Positions 48,981 through 58,010 of a stretch of 64,000 bases of DNA are shown in pieces. A program made the position numbers and the translations under genes. The notes under the pieces are model-generated. The model was not told the DNA's origin, did not search any database, and saw only the letters and a list, made by a program, of their open reading frames with translations. Positions within the stretch are counted from its first letter, which is position 1; each line of letters begins with the position of its first letter. This stretch comes from VRUE01 sp035318745. GTDB lineage: Bacteria; Actinomycetota; Thermoleophilia; Solirubrobacterales; 70-9. The DNA is taken from NCBI GenBank assembly GCA_035318745.1, contig DATHEA010000039.1, positions 50,110-114,109 on the forward strand, given 5' to 3'.

Positions 48981-50486
48981 TCAGCGTTCGCGGCCCGGCG
49001 GCGTGGCGTCCGGCTCTGGATTCGCGGTCCCGCTGTCGGCTTCAGCGGGGACTTCGGCTGGGTGTCGTGAGGGTGGAGTCGTGTGAGCCGCCGGCGGGAC
49101 CTTGGCCTGTGGCGCCGGCTTGGCAGGTGCTGCACCTCCTCCTGGCGAAGGCTTGCCGTGATTGCCCCCCGATCCGCCGTGACCGGGCGGGGAGGCGGCA
49201 TGGGAGGGCTTGTGGGACTGAGCGGTCTGCTGCCCATGGGAGGCGGCTTCGGGGAGCTGTTCGGGACGATCATGCCGATCGGAGGCGGAGCGGCCGTAGC
49301 CACCGCCCGGTGGGCTGAAGCCTCTCTGGGAGCCGGACGGGCTGTCCCCGGAGGCGGTTTGGTCCTTTGCGCCGCGGCTTTCGCCATCGTTCTTCGTGTC
49401 CCGCCCACCTGCCTGAGACGCACCGTCAACCACTGGCCTGCCGCCAACGTGGGTGGTAGTCGAGGCGCTACGGTCGGGGGCGGCTGACTTGTCTTCACCG
49501 GGCGCGCTGTGTGGTTGGGTTCCGCTCTGCACGGCGGCATGCCCGCCGTTGCTCACGACCGGGAGGTCGATCAGACCGCTTCGGCCGGCGGCAGACGCGC
49601 CGATCACGGCCACCGCCGCGACGGTTGCCGCAGACTTGGCGATTGCCGACGTGGCGACGGCTTTGCCGGCCCCGACCCCGCCCGCCACTCCGCCACCGCC
49701 TGCCACGCCTGCGCCAGCTCCGGCGGCCTCACCCAGGAGGCCGTGCAGGAGGCCGGCGGAGGCAGCAAGCGGCAGGGGCGTCAGCCCGGCCAGGTCCTCG
49801 TGGCGTTTGGCGATACCGTCGCGGAACGCCCGGCAGTCCGCGCAGTCGCGCAGGTGGGCGCGGATGTCGCGGCGCCGCGACACCCGCCCGTCGGCGTCGG
49901 AGAGCGCTCGCGTCACCTCGGTGCAGAGCATTTCACGTCCCGCTTCCAGCTGGCGCAGGCTGAGCCGTGCCTCGTAGAGGGTTTGCCGCGCGACCGCGGC
50001 CGAGGTGCCGAACGCCGCCCCGATCTGATCGAAGTCGAGGCCCGAGAGCTCGCGCATGACCAGGGCCGCGCGTTGGCGCTCCGGCAGCTGCTCGAGGTCG
50101 GAGAGCAGGGTTCGCAGACGCTCGCGTGCTTCCGCTGTCTCGGTGACGCCGCCAATGGCGGGTTCGTGCTGCTCCAGCTCGGCATTGTCGCGGCGCTTGC
50201 GCAGGGTTTCGACCGACTCGTTGCGGGCGATTCGGTACAGCCAGGGCTTCAGGCGGATCTCCCGCTCCTCGCCGGGCAGGCTCCGCAGCACCTTGACCAT
50301 CGTGTTTTGAAGCGTGTCGTAGGCGTCGTGAGGGTTGCCGACCATCGCCAGGCAAAAGCGGTAGAGGCCCGGGTGGTAGCGCTCGTAGATCTCCGCGAAA
50401 GCACGCTCGTCTCCCCGGGAGGCGCGCAGCGCAAGGCGCTCGTCCGAACTCATGCCGGACCCATTTCGGCATGCGAATGCATTCAC
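48981..50486 (-). CDS. ECF-type sigma factor fused to zinc-finger/TM/exported tail
   Basis: RNA polymerase sigma-70 family regulator of 501 residues. Sigma region 2 is at about 27-97 (RAFAEIYERYHPGLYRFCLA, LKPWLYRIARNESVETLR), sigma region 4 at about 125-180 (LPERQRAALVMRELSGLDFD, GTSAAVARQTLYEARL). It continues into an anti-sigma-like zinc domain with His211-x3-Cys215-x2-Cys218 (HLRDCADC), a hydrophobic Ala/Val segment at about 277-300 and a 200-residue Gly/Ser/Pro/His-rich tail that would be outside the membrane. So sigma and anti-sigma functions seem combined in one membrane-bound chain. GTG 50486 and ATG 50453 are both possible starts. Divergent from alaS. Confidence 0.85.
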   Translation of the reverse strand: MNAFACRNGSGMSSDERLALRASRGDERAFAEIYERYHPGLYRFCLAMVGNPHDAYDTLQNTMVKVLRSLPGEEREIRLKPWLYRIARNESVETLRKRRDNAELEQHEPAIGGVTETAEARERLRTLLSDLEQLPERQRAALVMRELSGLDFDQIGAAFGTSAAVARQTLYEARLSLRQLEAGREMLCTEVTRALSDADGRVSRRRDIRAHLRDCADCRAFRDGIAKRHEDLAGLTPLPLAASAGLLHGLLGEAAGAGAGVAGGGGVAGGVGAGKAVATSAIAKSAATVAAVAVIGASAAGRSGLIDLPVVSNGGHAAVQSGTQPHSAPGEDKSAAPDRSASTTTHVGGRPVVDGASQAGGRDTKNDGESRGAKDQTASGDSPSGSQRGFSPPGGGYGRSASDRHDRPEQLPEAASHGQQTAQSHKPSHAASPPGHGGSGGNHGKPSPGGGAAPAKPAPQAKVPPAAHTTPPSRHPAEVPAEADSGTANPEPDATPPGRER

Positions 50487-50554
50487 TGAAGGTTACGGCG
50501 ATGTCCATACGTCGCTTCAACGGAGCGGCGGTCCGGATGTCAGTGCTCGTCACT

Positions 50555-50560
50555 TAGGCT
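50555..50560 (+). promoter_or_regulatory. Probable -10 box of alaS operon
   Basis: TAGGCT ends 9 nt before the ATG at 50570; no Shine-Dalgarno. Confidence 0.35.
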
Positions 50561-50569
50561 TCGTTGCCG

Positions 50570-53194
50570 ATGAAAGCCGAGGAGATCCGCAACACCTATC
50601 TGTCCTTCTTCGAGGAGCGGGGCCACCGGATCGTGCCCTCGGCGTCGCTGGTTCCTTCCGTACACGACCCCTCGGTGCTGCTCACGACCGCGGGGATGCA
50701 GCCTTTCAAGCCCTATTTCCTGGGACGCGAGAAGCCACCAGCGCCGCGGCTTGTCGACGTGCAGAAATGTTTCCGCACGACCGACATCGAGGAGGTTGGC
50801 AACACCGCCCGCCACCTCACCTTCTTCGAGATGCTCGGCAACTGGAGCTTTGGCGACTACTTCAAGGCGGAGTCGATCCCCTGGGGCTGGGAGCTGGCAA
50901 CGGAGGGGTTCGGGATGGACCCGGAGCGGATCTGGGCGACCGTCTTCGGCGGTGACGAGGAACTCGGCCTCGGGCCTGACGAGGAGGCGATCGAGATCTG
51001 GAAGGGCGTCGGCATGCCCGAGGAACGGATCGTCCTGCTCGGCCGCGAGGACAACTTCTGGCAGGCGGGGCCGACCGGCCCCTGCGGCCCTTGCTCAGAG
51101 CTCTATCTCGACCGCGGCGAGGATTTCGGCGCTGCCGGCGAGCGACCCGGCGATGACACCGACCGCTTCCTCGAGTTCTGGAACCACGTCTTCATGACCT
51201 ACGACCTCTCCGCTGAGGGAGCACTCACCGAGCTGCCGATGCGCAACATCGACACCGGCTTGGGCCTCGACCGGATGGCGGCGATCCTCCAGGACGTCCC
51301 CTCGGTCTTCGAGACCGATCTGGTCCGGCCGCTGATCGACCTCGCCGAGGAGCTGTCCGGGCGCTCCTACACCGAGGGCGGGGCGGTGAGGAGGGCGATG
51401 CGGATCGTCGCCGACCACTCGCGTGGCGCCGCCTTCCTGATCGCCGACGGGGTCGTCCCCTCCAACGAGGACCGCGGCTACGTCCTGCGGCGGATCATGC
51501 GACGGGCGATCCAGCAAGGCCGCACTTTGGGCCTGGAGGCCCCCTGGCTGGGCCGCTTCGCCGAGCGCACGGTCGAGATCATGGCCGGCGCCTACCCGGA
51601 GCTGGCGGCGGAGCGGGAGACGATCGCCCGCTGGGTCGGTGACGAGGAGGAGAGCTTCGGCCGCACCCTGGAGCGTGGCAGCGAGCTGCTCGAGCGCCTG
51701 ATCGCCGAGGCCCGCGAGTCGAGCACCTCCTGGATCGACGCCGCCGAGGCCTTCAAGCTGCACGACACCTACGGCTTCCCCTACGACCTGACCAAGGAGC
51801 TGCTCGCCGAGCAAGGCCTCTCGGTCGACGACGGCGGCTTCGAGGAGCTGATGGAGGAGCAGCGCCAGCGCGCCCGGGTCGGCTCCGCTACCGCGCACGG
51901 CTCCGAGGACCGCCACGAGAAGGTGATCGCCTTCGCTGGGGAGGCACCGCCGACCCGCTTCGTCGGCTACGAGACGCTCAGGGCGACGACCGGCTTGGCT
52001 GCAGTCGCTGCCGACGACGGTCGGGCGCTGGTCAAGCTCGAGGAGAGTCCCTTCTACGCCGAGGGCGGCGGCCAGGTCGCCGACACGGGCGTGCTGCGCT
52101 GGGACGGGGGGGAGGCCCGTGTGGTCGACGTCTACCGGCTCGGCGAAGACCAGGCGCTGGAGGTCGAGGCCGGCAACGGCTCGGTTGCGTCTGGCGTCGC
52201 CGTCGAGGCGCTGGTCGACCATGAAGCCCGGCACGCGACGATGCGCAACCACACCGCAACCCACCTCCTGCACGCGGCGCTGCGCGAGCGACTCGGCGAT
52301 CACGTGCGCCAGGCGGGCTCCGCCGTGCGCCCAGACAAGCTGCGCTTCGACTTCAACCACGGACAGGGGCTCGGAGCCGAGGATCTCGCCGCGATCGAGG
52401 AGCGGGTCAACGGTTGGATCAAGGCGAGCCGGCCGGTGCGCTGGCTGGAGATGGACCGGGCCGAGGCCGAAAAGATCGGCGCGATGGCGTTGTTCGGCGA
52501 GAAATACGGCGAGTGGGTACGGGTGGTCGAGGTCGACGACGTGTCGCGCGAGCTCTGCGGCGGCACCCACGTCGCCAACACGGCCGAGGTCGGCATCTTC
52601 AAGATCGTCTCGGAGGGCTCCAGCGCAGCCAACGTGAGGAGGATCGAGGCACTGACCGGTCCTGCGGCAATCGATTGGTTCCGTCGCAGCGAGGAGCAGC
52701 TGCGCGAAGTCGGCGAGCTGCTCGACTCCCCTCAGGACCCGCTGACCGGCGCCCGCCGGGCTGCGGAGCGACTGCGCGAGGCGGGCGAGGGCGCTAAGCA
52801 GGCCGCCAAGCAGTTGCTGGGCGATGAGGCCGAGCGCTTGGTCGCCTTCGCCGACAGAGTCGGCGAAGTAAGCGTTGTCGCCGCCCAAGCGCCGATTGCC
52901 GACCAGAGGCAGCTGCTCGAACTCGCCAACCGGATGCAGTCGAAGCTCGGCGGCGAGTCGGCGATCGCTCTCGGCGGCGTCGAGGGGGACAAGGTCGGCC
53001 TGGTCGTCCTCGTCTCCAAGGGCGCGGTTGGACGCGGCGTCTCGGCGGCGACGGTCGTGCGCGAGGCAGCGCCCCTCGTCGGCGGAGGAGGCGGCGGCCG
53101 CGAGGAGATGGCTCAGGCAGGTGGCAAGGACGCCACCAAGCTCGGCGAGGCACTCGAGGTCGCCAAGCAGGCAATCGAGCGGGAGCTCGGATGA
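50570..53194 (+). CDS. alaS: Alanyl-tRNA synthetase
   Basis: Charges tRNA-Ala and edits mischarged Ser/Gly. The 874-residue enzyme starts MKAEEIRNTYLSFFEERGH and has the class II catalytic motifs (RLVDVQKCFRTTDIEEVGN, GNWSFGDYFKAESI), the editing domain zinc site with HTATHLLHAAL and CGGTHV, and a C-terminal C-Ala domain ending in GGGGGGREEMAQAGG. All are expected positions and length. ATG 50570 chosen over TTG 50564. It is the first gene of a long plus-strand operon with ruvX, mltG and aro genes. Confidence 0.97.
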   Translation: MKAEEIRNTYLSFFEERGHRIVPSASLVPSVHDPSVLLTTAGMQPFKPYFLGREKPPAPRLVDVQKCFRTTDIEEVGNTARHLTFFEMLGNWSFGDYFKAESIPWGWELATEGFGMDPERIWATVFGGDEELGLGPDEEAIEIWKGVGMPEERIVLLGREDNFWQAGPTGPCGPCSELYLDRGEDFGAAGERPGDDTDRFLEFWNHVFMTYDLSAEGALTELPMRNIDTGLGLDRMAAILQDVPSVFETDLVRPLIDLAEELSGRSYTEGGAVRRAMRIVADHSRGAAFLIADGVVPSNEDRGYVLRRIMRRAIQQGRTLGLEAPWLGRFAERTVEIMAGAYPELAAERETIARWVGDEEESFGRTLERGSELLERLIAEARESSTSWIDAAEAFKLHDTYGFPYDLTKELLAEQGLSVDDGGFEELMEEQRQRARVGSATAHGSEDRHEKVIAFAGEAPPTRFVGYETLRATTGLAAVAADDGRALVKLEESPFYAEGGGQVADTGVLRWDGGEARVVDVYRLGEDQALEVEAGNGSVASGVAVEALVDHEARHATMRNHTATHLLHAALRERLGDHVRQAGSAVRPDKLRFDFNHGQGLGAEDLAAIEERVNGWIKASRPVRWLEMDRAEAEKIGAMALFGEKYGEWVRVVEVDDVSRELCGGTHVANTAEVGIFKIVSEGSSAANVRRIEALTGPAAIDWFRRSEEQLREVGELLDSPQDPLTGARRAAERLREAGEGAKQAAKQLLGDEAERLVAFADRVGEVSVVAAQAPIADQRQLLELANRMQSKLGGESAIALGGVEGDKVGLVVLVSKGAVGRGVSAATVVREAAPLVGGGGGGREEMAQAGGKDATKLGEALEVAKQAIERELG

Positions 53195-53207
53195 GGGCGC
53201 TCGGATA

Positions 53208-53615
53208 GTGCGCGTGCTCGCCCTCGACTACGGCACGGCGCGGATCGGCTGCGCGATCTCCGACCCGAGCGGCACCCTGGCGACGCCGTTGCCGGTGATC
53301 GAGCCCGCCGAGCCGCGCTCGGTGGTCGAGCTGGTCGCCAAGCACGAGGTCGAGCGGGTCGTCGTCGGCCTGCCCTTGCACCTGAGCGGCGAGGAGGGAT
53401 CTCAGGCTGCCCTGACCCGCAGCTTCTGTGTCGAACTGGAAGCGCTGCTCGACGTCCCGGTCGAGACCTACGACGAGCGGCTGACGACGCGGATGGCCGA
53501 GGCGAGCAAGCGCGAAGGCGCGGCTGCGGCGCCGGACTCGCTGGCTGCGGCGCACCTGCTGCAGGCGTACCTCGCCGGACAGGCCGCGATCGAAGGCGCC
53601 GAGGACGATGACTGA
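53208..53615 (+). CDS. ruvX: Putative Holliday junction resolvase / pre-16S rRNA nuclease
   Basis: YqgF/RuvX family RNase H-fold nuclease, 135 residues. VLALDYGTARIGCAISDP gives the first catalytic Asp, VVGLPLHLSGEEGSQA the second motif and YDERLTTRMAEA and DSLAAAHLLQAYL the remaining acidic residues. GTG 53208 is 13 nt after alaS; the longer frame lies inside alaS. The alaS-ruvX-mltG order is widespread in bacteria. Confidence 0.94.
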   Translation: MRVLALDYGTARIGCAISDPSGTLATPLPVIEPAEPRSVVELVAKHEVERVVVGLPLHLSGEEGSQAALTRSFCVELEALLDVPVETYDERLTTRMAEASKREGAAAAPDSLAAAHLLQAYLAGQAAIEGAEDDD

Positions 53616-54498
53616 CGACTGGTTTGGGGACGACAACGCGGTCGCCGAGCGGGAGCGTCGCCGGCAGGAGCGCGAGGATCGGCGAGCCGGAACGGTGAAG
53701 CGCCGCTGGCGCGCGGCCCTTTTCGCCCTTCTCGCGGTGCTGGCGCTCGGTGGAGCGGCCGCTGCCATCGCCTACCGCCACTTCCACAACCCTGCCCCGC
53801 CGCCGCCCGTCGTCTCGAAGACGATCACGGTGACGATCCCGGAGGGCTACAGCCGCGAGCAGACCGCGCAGGTCGCCAAGGAAGTGGGCCTGACCGGCAG
53901 CTACATGAAGGCCAGCGAGGGACACGAAGGCTTCCTCTTCCCGGACACCTTCGAACTGGAGAGGCGGGCGCCCGCGGCCGACCTCGTCCAGCTGCAGCTG
54001 CAGGACTTCAAGCGCCGCATCGAGGGCGTGGACATGAGCTATGCGCGCACCAAGAACCTGACCACGGGCGACGTGGTGACGATCGCCTCGATGGTCGAGC
54101 GCGAGGCCCTGCTGGAGAAGGAGCGGCCGCTGATCGCCGCCGTCATCTACAACCGCCTGCACGAAGGGATGCCGCTCGGTATCGACGCGACGATCCGCTT
54201 CGCCACGGGCAACTACGACCAGCCGCTGACCGAATCCGAACTCGCGGTCGAATCGCCCTACAACACCCGCCTCCACACCGGGTTGCCGCCCGGACCGATC
54301 GGAAACCCCGGCCTCGCCTCGCTCGAAGCCGCGGCCCATCCAGCCAAGGTCGACTACCTCTACTACGTGGTCAAGCCAGGCACCTGCGGGGAAGACTCGT
54401 TTTCGTCGACCGCGGCTCAGTTCGAAGAAGACGTTGCCCGCTACAACGAAGCGCGCGAAGCAGCGGGCGGGGAATCGCCCGACACCTGCGGCGAATGA
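53608..54498 (+). CDS. mltG: Endolytic murein transglycosylase MltG (short form)
   Basis: Membrane-anchored lytic transglycosylase that cuts nascent glycan strands. The 296-residue protein has one membrane helix (ALFALLAVLALGGAAAAIAY, about residues 35-54), a short LysM-like part (TITVTIPEGYSREQTAQVA) and the YceG catalytic domain with the conserved Glu in TIASMVEREALLEKER, YNRLHEGMPLGIDATI, and SPYNTRLHTGLPPGPIGNPG. At 296 residues it is shorter than usual (about 340-400), mainly in the LysM-like region. ATG 53608 overlaps ruvX by 8 nt. Confidence 0.94.
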   Translation: MTDDWFGDDNAVAERERRRQEREDRRAGTVKRRWRAALFALLAVLALGGAAAAIAYRHFHNPAPPPPVVSKTITVTIPEGYSREQTAQVAKEVGLTGSYMKASEGHEGFLFPDTFELERRAPAADLVQLQLQDFKRRIEGVDMSYARTKNLTTGDVVTIASMVEREALLEKERPLIAAVIYNRLHEGMPLGIDATIRFATGNYDQPLTESELAVESPYNTRLHTGLPPGPIGNPGLASLEAAAHPAKVDYLYYVVKPGTCGEDSFSSTAAQFEEDVARYNEAREAAGGESPDTCGE

Positions 54499-55286
54499 AG
54501 CGACTCGCCGTCCTCGGCCACCCCGTAGGCCACTCGCGCTCGCCGGCCATGCACAACGCGGCGCTGGCCGAGCTCGGCCTCGCAAGCGAGTGGACCTACG
54601 GGGCGATCGACCTGGCGCCGGACGAGTTCGAGCCCCGGGTGCGGAAGATGCGCGGCGAAGGGTTCGTCGGCGCCAACGTCACCGTCCCCCACAAGGGGGC
54701 GGCGCTCTCGCTGGCCGACTCGCTCTCCGAGACCGCACGTGAGATCGGCGCGGCGAACACGCTCAGCTTCGAGGCCGGGGAGATCCGCGCCGACAACACC
54801 GACGCGCAGGGCCTGATGGATGCTCTGCCGGTGCCGGTTGCCGGTAAATGCTCACTCGTGCTGGGAGCCGGGGGCGCCGCCCGGGCCGCTGTCTGGGCGC
54901 TGGTTCGCGAGGGGGCCGAGGTGGCGGTCTGGAATCGCACCGCGCTGCGTGCCGAGCATCTCTGCGCCGAGCTCGGTGGGGCCCCGGCGGCGACGCCCGA
55001 CCAGGGCGCCTACGAGTTGATCGTCAACACCAGCGCGGCGGGGCTGGATGGCGAGGATCCGTTCGCCGAATTGCCGCTCGACCCGGCCGGCTTCGCCCCG
55101 GGCCAGATCGTCGTCGACCTCGTCTACGGCGAGCAGCAGAGCCCACTGCTGGCAGCGGCTGAGGCGGCGGGGGCGACCCTGGTCGACGGAATCGAGGTCC
55201 TCGTGCGCCAGGGCGCCCGTTCGCTGCGAATCTGGACCGGGCGCGAGCCGTCGCTCGAAGCGATGCGAGCCGCGGCGCGCAGATAG
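54495..55286 (+). CDS. aroE: Shikimate dehydrogenase
   Basis: Reduces 3-dehydroshikimate to shikimate with NADPH. The 263-residue protein has LGHPVGHSRSPAMHNAAL, the catalytic Lys in GANVTVPHKGAAL, GAANTLSFE, NTDAQGLMDAL, a Rossmann VLGAGGAARAAVWALV and a C-terminal GIEVLVRQGARSLRIWTG. ATG 54495 overlaps mltG (ATGA). Confidence 0.96.
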   Translation: MKRLAVLGHPVGHSRSPAMHNAALAELGLASEWTYGAIDLAPDEFEPRVRKMRGEGFVGANVTVPHKGAALSLADSLSETAREIGAANTLSFEAGEIRADNTDAQGLMDALPVPVAGKCSLVLGAGGAARAAVWALVREGAEVAVWNRTALRAEHLCAELGGAPAATPDQGAYELIVNTSAAGLDGEDPFAELPLDPAGFAPGQIVVDLVYGEQQSPLLAAAEAAGATLVDGIEVLVRQGARSLRIWTGREPSLEAMRAAARR

Positions 55287-55289
55287 CCT
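55284..55289 (+). promoter_or_regulatory. Possible internal -10 box before aroC
   Basis: TAGCCT ends 8 nt before the aroC ATG, overlapping the aroE stop. It may allow extra transcription inside the operon. Confidence 0.25.
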
Positions 55290-55297
55290 AGGCGGCG

Positions 55298-56470
55298 ATG
55301 AGCACGCGTTTCAGATTCACCACCGCAGGCGAGTCGCACGGTCCCGGCCTGGTCGCGATCGTCGAGGGCATGCCGGCGGGCCTGGAGCTCGAGCGCGGGG
55401 CGCTCGACCGCGACATGGCGCGGCGCCAGCTCGGTCACGGGCGCGGCGGGCGGATGAAGATCGAGACCGATTCGGCCGAGGTGCGCTCCGGCGTCCGCCA
55501 CGGTCGCACCCTGGGCAGCCCGATCGCGCTCCTGGTCGCCAACCGCGACTACGCCAACTGGGAGGAGCGGATGAACCCCTGGCCGGTCGAGGGCTTCGAG
55601 TCGGAAGCCGTCCACCTGCCGCGCCCCGGGCATGCCGACCTGGTCGGCTCCCAGAAGTACGGCCACAGCGACATCCGCAACGTCTTGGAGCGGGCCAGTG
55701 CCCGCGAGACGGCGGCCCGTGTGGCGGCCGGCTCGCTCGCCCGCGGCCTGCTCACGGCGCTGGGGGTGAGCGTGCACAGCCACGTCACCCAGATCGCCTC
55801 GGTCAAGGCGCCTGAGCGTCCCGACCTCGGCGCCGAGGACTTCTCCGGCGTCGACGAGGATCCGGTGCGCTGCCTCGATCCCGAGGCGAGCGCGGCGATG
55901 GTCGAGGAGATCAACCGCTTACGCAAGGCCAACGAGAGCCTCGGCGGCAGCTTCGAGGTGCGGGCCTTCGGACTCGTCCCTGGCCTCGGCTCCCACATCT
56001 CCTGGGAGGAGCGGCTGGACGGCCGGCTCGCCGGCGCCGTCGCCTCGATCCAGTCGGTCAAGGGCGTCGCGATCGGCGAAGCCTGGGACGTCGCCGGCCG
56101 CCCCGGCTCGGAGGCGCATGACGAGATCTTCTGGTCGCAGGATCGCGGCTACCACCGCGAGACCAACCACGCCGGCGGCCTCGAGGGTGGCATGACCAAT
56201 GGCCTGCCGCTCTCGGTGCGGGCGGCGATCAAGCCGATCTCGACCCTGACCAAGCCGCTGCGCTCGGTCGACACCGAGACCAAGGAGCCGGCGCAGGCGC
56301 TGCGCGAGCGCACCGACTCGACCGTCGTTCCTGCCGCTGCCGTGGTCGCCGAGGCGATGGTCTGCCTGGTCCTCGCCCGTTGCTACCGCGAAAAGTTCGG
56401 CGGCGACCATATCGACGACGTTCATGCGGCCGTCGACGCCTACAAGAAGCGCATCGACTTCCGCGGGTGA
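55298..56470 (+). CDS. aroC: Chorismate synthase
   Basis: Makes chorismate from EPSP using reduced FMN. The 390-residue protein has FTTAGESHGPGLVAIVEGMP, DRDMARRQLGHGRGGRMKIE, GRTLGSPIALLVANRDYANWEE (part: GSPIALLVANRDY), RPGHADLVGSQKYG, NRLRKANESLGGSFEVRAFG and SDSTVVPAAAVV-type end (TDSTVVPAAAVVAEAM). All flavin- and phosphate-binding Arg/His motifs are in place. ATG 55298, 11 nt after aroE. Confidence 0.97.
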   Translation: MSTRFRFTTAGESHGPGLVAIVEGMPAGLELERGALDRDMARRQLGHGRGGRMKIETDSAEVRSGVRHGRTLGSPIALLVANRDYANWEERMNPWPVEGFESEAVHLPRPGHADLVGSQKYGHSDIRNVLERASARETAARVAAGSLARGLLTALGVSVHSHVTQIASVKAPERPDLGAEDFSGVDEDPVRCLDPEASAAMVEEINRLRKANESLGGSFEVRAFGLVPGLGSHISWEERLDGRLAGAVASIQSVKGVAIGEAWDVAGRPGSEAHDEIFWSQDRGYHRETNHAGGLEGGMTNGLPLSVRAAIKPISTLTKPLRSVDTETKEPAQALRERTDSTVVPAAAVVAEAMVCLVLARCYREKFGGDHIDDVHAAVDAYKKRIDFRG

Positions 56471-56474
56471 CGGC

Positions 56475-58010
56475 GTGAGCCGATCCGCGATCGTCTTTAT
56501 CGGCTTCATGGGCGCGGGCAAGTCGACCGCGCTTGCCGCTGCGCGCGCAGCCGGCCTGGAGCCCACCGAGATCGACGACCTGATGGAAGCCGACCTCGGG
56601 ATGCGGATAGACCGGGCCTTCGAGCGTCATGGCGAGGAGGGATTCCGAGCGCGCGAGGCGGAGGTAGTCGGCGCCCTGCTCGAGCAGGCGGACGGCGGCG
56701 CGATCGCTCTGGGTGGTGGCAGCGTGCTCTCGGAGCGCATTCGCCAGGCTCTCGACCGCCACACCGTCGTCTGGCTACAGATCGACGCCCGGGAGGCCTG
56801 GTCGCGGATCGCCGGCAGCGATCGACCGCTGGCGCGTAGTGCCGCGGACGTAGCCGAGCTGCTCGACGTGCGCCTACCGCTGTACGAGGAGCTCGCCGAC
56901 GCGATCGTTCCGCAGGGGGATCGCGGCCTGGTCGCCCGGGCGCTGCCGTCGATCCAGGCGCTTGCCGACCTACCCGCGGACACGAAGCTGCTCTGGGCGG
57001 CAAGCGCCTCGGGCGAGTACCCGGTCTTCGTCGGTCGGGGTCTGCTCGCAATCGACTGGTGGCCGCTTGCCGGCCGGCGCTTCTGCGTCACCGACACCGC
57101 TGTCGGGGTGCTCTATGCAGATCGCCTCGAGCCGTTGGGGGTACGAGTCGAAATCTCTCCCGGAGAGACCGCGAAGACGATGGCCGAAGCGGAGCGGGTC
57201 TTGAGCGAGTTGGCCCGGGCCGGGATGACCCGCGAGGACCACGTCGTCGCGCTGGGTGGTGGAGTGGTCGGCGACCTGGCGGGATTCTGCGCTCATACCT
57301 ATCAGCGCGGCGTCCCCGTAGTCCAGGTGCCGACGACTCTGGTCGCTCAGGTCGACTCCGCCTACGGTGGCAAGACCGGTGTCGACCTGCCCGAGGGCAA
57401 GAACTACGCCGGCGCCTACCATCTTCCCGCCGCGGTGATCGCCGACACCGAGACGCTTGTGAGCCTGTCCGCCGAGGAGTTGGCCGCCGGCTTTGTCGAG
57501 GTATTGAAGACGGGCCTGCTTGCCGGCGGGGTGCTCTGGGAGCGCGTACGCGCGATCGCGCCCCTCGACGGGACGGAGCTCGACGATGTCGTCTTCGCCT
57601 GCGCCCGCTACAAGTGCGAGGTCGTCGCCGCAGATGAGCGCGACGCAGGATTGCGGCACACGCTCAACCTTGGCCACACGGTCGGGCACGCGATCGAGGC
57701 GGCGAGCGGCTACTCGCGCTACCGCCACGGCGAGGCGGTCGGCTTGGGGCTGCTCGCTTCCTTGCGGCTCTCCGAGGCGCCGGAGCTGCGTGCGGAGGTC
57801 GAGGAGCTGCTCGATCGGCATGGACTGCCAGTTGCGCTCGACTCCGCGATTGGCGCCGAGGCGATCCTCGGCGCTCTGCAGCGCGACAAGAAGCGGACCG
57901 CTGCAGGCGTCGGCTTCGTACTCCTATCCGCGCCTGGTGCGCCGCGGGTGGGAGAGGTACTCGATCCGGCTAAGGTCGAGGCCGCTGTGAAGGAGCTTTA
58001 CGAACGATGA
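56475..58010 (+). CDS. aroKB: Bifunctional shikimate kinase / 3-dehydroquinate synthase
   Basis: Two shikimate-pathway enzymes in one chain of 511 residues. Residues about 1-165 are shikimate kinase: GFMGAGKSTALAAARAAG (Walker A), the Asp pair EIDDLMEADLG, GGGSVL and DRPLAR. Residues about 170-511 are dehydroquinate synthase: ALGGGVVGDLAGFCAHTYQR, QVPTTLVAQVDSAYGGKTGV, LPEGKNYAGAYHLP, and the zinc-binding LRHTLNLGHTVGHAIE and RYRHGEAVGLGL. GTG 56475 is 4 nt after the aroC stop; the frame from 56424 would overlap aroC. The fusion order is kinase first. Confidence 0.96.
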   Translation: MSRSAIVFIGFMGAGKSTALAAARAAGLEPTEIDDLMEADLGMRIDRAFERHGEEGFRAREAEVVGALLEQADGGAIALGGGSVLSERIRQALDRHTVVWLQIDAREAWSRIAGSDRPLARSAADVAELLDVRLPLYEELADAIVPQGDRGLVARALPSIQALADLPADTKLLWAASASGEYPVFVGRGLLAIDWWPLAGRRFCVTDTAVGVLYADRLEPLGVRVEISPGETAKTMAEAERVLSELARAGMTREDHVVALGGGVVGDLAGFCAHTYQRGVPVVQVPTTLVAQVDSAYGGKTGVDLPEGKNYAGAYHLPAAVIADTETLVSLSAEELAAGFVEVLKTGLLAGGVLWERVRAIAPLDGTELDDVVFACARYKCEVVAADERDAGLRHTLNLGHTVGHAIEAASGYSRYRHGEAVGLGLLASLRLSEAPELRAEVEELLDRHGLPVALDSAIGAEAILGALQRDKKRTAAGVGFVLLSAPGAPRVGEVLDPAKVEAAVKELYER

